Made by a program: the position numbers and the translations under genes
Notes under the pieces: model-generated
Seen by the model: the letters and a program-made list of their open reading frames with translations, nothing else
What the model was told of the DNA's origin: nothing
The model's database searches: none
Assembly: GCA_948844705.1 (NCBI GenBank)
Contig: CAQNVT010000140.1
Location: 1-5,727 of the forward strand
Direction: 5' to 3'
Source: an uncultured Dorea sp.
GTDB lineage: Bacteria; Bacillota; Clostridia; Lachnospirales; Lachnospiraceae
Length of the DNA stretch: 5,727 nucleotides
Part shown: positions 4,604-5,727 of the stretch, piece after piece
Numbering within the stretch: the stretch's first letter is position 1
Layout of the letters: each line of letters opens with the position of its first letter

Positions 4604-5659
4604 TTAATTTCTTCCGTACAGCACCGACATTTCCTTAAGCTCCTCCGCCAGCGCGGGCAGAAGCGCCCCCTTCTCATATCTCCAGTTCCAGTTCCCTGCC
4701 GGTACGCCCGGCACATTCATGCGTCCCTCGCTCCCCAGGCCAAGCACGTCCTGGAGCGGGAAAACTGCATAGGCAGCTATGCTTCCCATGGCAAGCCGTA
4801 TAAAATCCAGATGCAGGCGGGACTTGTCGGAATTATGAGTGTAGCGAAGAACCTTATCCCGGCATTCCTCAGAAAGCTGTTCAAACCACCCGAGGGAAGT
4901 GTCGTTGTCATGAGTTCCGGTGTAGCATACGCACAGAGGATTCTGGTACCTGTGCGGCAGATAGTCGCTCTCGCCCGTAGATTCGAAAGCAAACTGCAGC
5001 ACCTTCATACCCGGGAAACCGAAATGCTCCCGCAGGGCGTTCACCTCAGAGGTAATGATCCCCAAGTCCTCGGCAATGATCGGCAGATCGCCTCCCAGAC
5101 AATTTTTGACCGCGTGAAACAGGTCATATCCGGGAGCCTTGATCCACTCGCCTTTAACAGCCGTTTCCTCGCCGTAAGGAATCGACCAGTATGCTTCGAA
5201 TCCGCGGAAATGATCGATCCTCAGAATGTCCAGATTCGTAAGCTGGGTGCGGATCCTCGATATCCACCATGCGAAGTTTTCTCTCCGGTGTGCATCCCAG
5301 TTGTAGAGCGGGTTGCCCCAGAGCTGCCCCGTAGCAGAGAAATAATCCGGCGGAACCCCTGCGACACAGGTGGGAAAGCCCTTGCTGTCCAGTTGGAATA
5401 AATGCTGGTTCGCCCATACGTCCGCACTGTCCATGGATACAAAAATCGGGATGTCGCCGATGATCCGGATTCCGTTCTCATTTGCGTAAGCCTTCAGCTC
5501 CTTCCACTCGCGGAAGAAAATATATTGCAGAAATTTGTAATATTCTATGTCGTCGGCAAGCGTCCGGAATAGCTCCTCCTTCAATTCATGTGAAGGATGC
5601 CGGTACTTTTCCTCCCCTCCCGCGTCATTTTTGATCCAGTTCCAGAACTTCCTCTTCAC
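4604..5659 (-). CDS. malQ: 4-alpha-glucanotransferase (GH77), N-terminally truncated
   Basis: Amylomaltase transfers segments of alpha-1,4-glucan between maltodextrins in the cytoplasm. This 351-residue ORF has the GH77 catalytic parts: RIIGDIPIFV (65-74), GVPPDYFSATGQLWGNPLYNWD (region 101-122), nucleophile D149 in LRIDHFRGF, acid/base E197 in IAEDLG, D251 in YTGTHDND, and LGLGSEGRMN near the end. Complete members have about 500 residues. By alignment from memory to the Thermus enzyme (nucleophile D293) about 144 N-terminal residues are missing, including barrel elements and the PYQSFSAFAGNPYLI segment. Homology seems to begin at the very start (WNWIKND). The GTG at 5657-5659 has a strong AGGAGG 9 nt upstream, and a TAA closes the frame twelve codons earlier, so within the window this is not the interior of a longer frame. 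It could be a degraded gene, a 5'-deleted gene with a new start, or the downstream part of a split or frameshifted gene. It heads a likely operon with plsC. Confidence 0.85.
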   Translation of the reverse strand: MKRKFWNWIKNDAGGEEKYRHPSHELKEELFRTLADDIEYYKFLQYIFFREWKELKAYANENGIRIIGDIPIFVSMDSADVWANQHLFQLDSKGFPTCVAGVPPDYFSATGQLWGNPLYNWDAHRRENFAWWISRIRTQLTNLDILRIDHFRGFEAYWSIPYGEETAVKGEWIKAPGYDLFHAVKNCLGGDLPIIAEDLGIITSEVNALREHFGFPGMKVLQFAFESTGESDYLPHRYQNPLCVCYTGTHDNDTSLGWFEQLSEECRDKVLRYTHNSDKSRLHLDFIRLAMGSIAAYAVFPLQDVLGLGSEGRMNVPGVPAGNWNWRYEKGALLPALAEELKEMSVLYGRN

Positions 5660-5688
5660 TCTTTCAGCCCTCCTGTCTCCTGAAATAC

Positions 5689-5702
5689 TGTGTTATAACA
5701 CA
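5689..5702. promoter_or_regulatory. 14-bp perfect palindrome over a possible -10 upstream of malQ
   Basis: TGTGTTATAACACA reads the same on both strands and could be a dimeric regulator's operator. On the minus strand it contains TGTTATAAC, an extended -10 with TATAAC at 5692-5697 (5 of 6), but no good -35 lies 16-18 nt upstream. A start near 5685 would give a short leader holding the AGGAGG of malQ. The palindrome is certain; its role as promoter or operator is inferred. Confidence 0.3.
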
Positions 5703-5727
5703 CGCTGCTTTTACTACAGCTAAAACA

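Noticed and set aside
4811..5401. Plus-strand open frame of about 196 codons opposite malQ
   Set aside because: It mirrors the GH77 coding strand, which carries all catalytic motifs; no ribosome site or family likeness supports it.
1..5727. CRISPR array, tRNA or rRNA genes, defence or biosynthetic cluster
   Set aside because: No regularly spaced repeats, no tRNA-like cloverleaf or rRNA sequence, and all sizeable genes fit ordinary metabolic families.

Overview
The window looks like chromosome from a Gram-positive anaerobe of the Clostridia, most likely a Lachnospiraceae-type gut or rumen bacterium. The reasons are strong AGGAGG-like ribosome binding sites, moderate GC, a lipoprotein GH5_2 endoglucanase of Bacillus/Clostridium type, a single-domain FSA-type aldolase, and short palindromic repeats between genes. 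This placement is inferred from gene style, not from a marker gene.

Layout from left to right. (1) 1-475, minus: N-terminal third of nicotinate phosphoribosyltransferase (pncB), cut by the window edge. (2) 508-578: probable pncB promoter next to, and partly inside, copy 1 of a palindromic intergenic repeat. (3) 584-1174 and 1199-2689, minus: an HD-domain nucleotidase-like hydrolase and, upstream of it, a secreted GH5_2 endoglucanase lipoprotein with a C-terminal CBM2-like module; they are 24 nt apart and probably cotranscribed. (4) 2690-3006: divergent intergenic region holding a 133-bp miniature transposable element with 12-bp terminal inverted repeats and a perfect 8-bp target duplication. 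(5) 3007-3769, plus: a possible 25-residue ORF with a strong Shine-Dalgarno, then an FSA-type fructose-6-phosphate aldolase. (6) 3792-3845: copy 2 of the palindromic repeat, between convergent genes. (7) 3849-4583 and 4604-5659, minus: a PlsC-type acyltransferase preceded by a 4-alpha-glucanotransferase ORF that lacks about 144 N-terminal residues. (8) 5660-5727: short upstream region with a 14-bp palindrome over a possible -10 box.

Functionally this is a mixed housekeeping and carbohydrate neighbourhood: extracellular beta-glucan cleavage (GH5), alpha-glucan remodelling (MalQ), C6/C3 sugar-phosphate aldol chemistry (FSA), phospholipid synthesis (PlsC), NAD salvage (PncB) and nucleotide housekeeping (HD). 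I see no defence system, biosynthetic cluster, CRISPR array, tRNA or rRNA. The most noteworthy items are non-coding: the intact miniature element with its target duplication just upstream of the endoglucanase, the two inverted copies of a 47-bp palindromic repeat sitting at gene ends, and the N-terminally truncated malQ.
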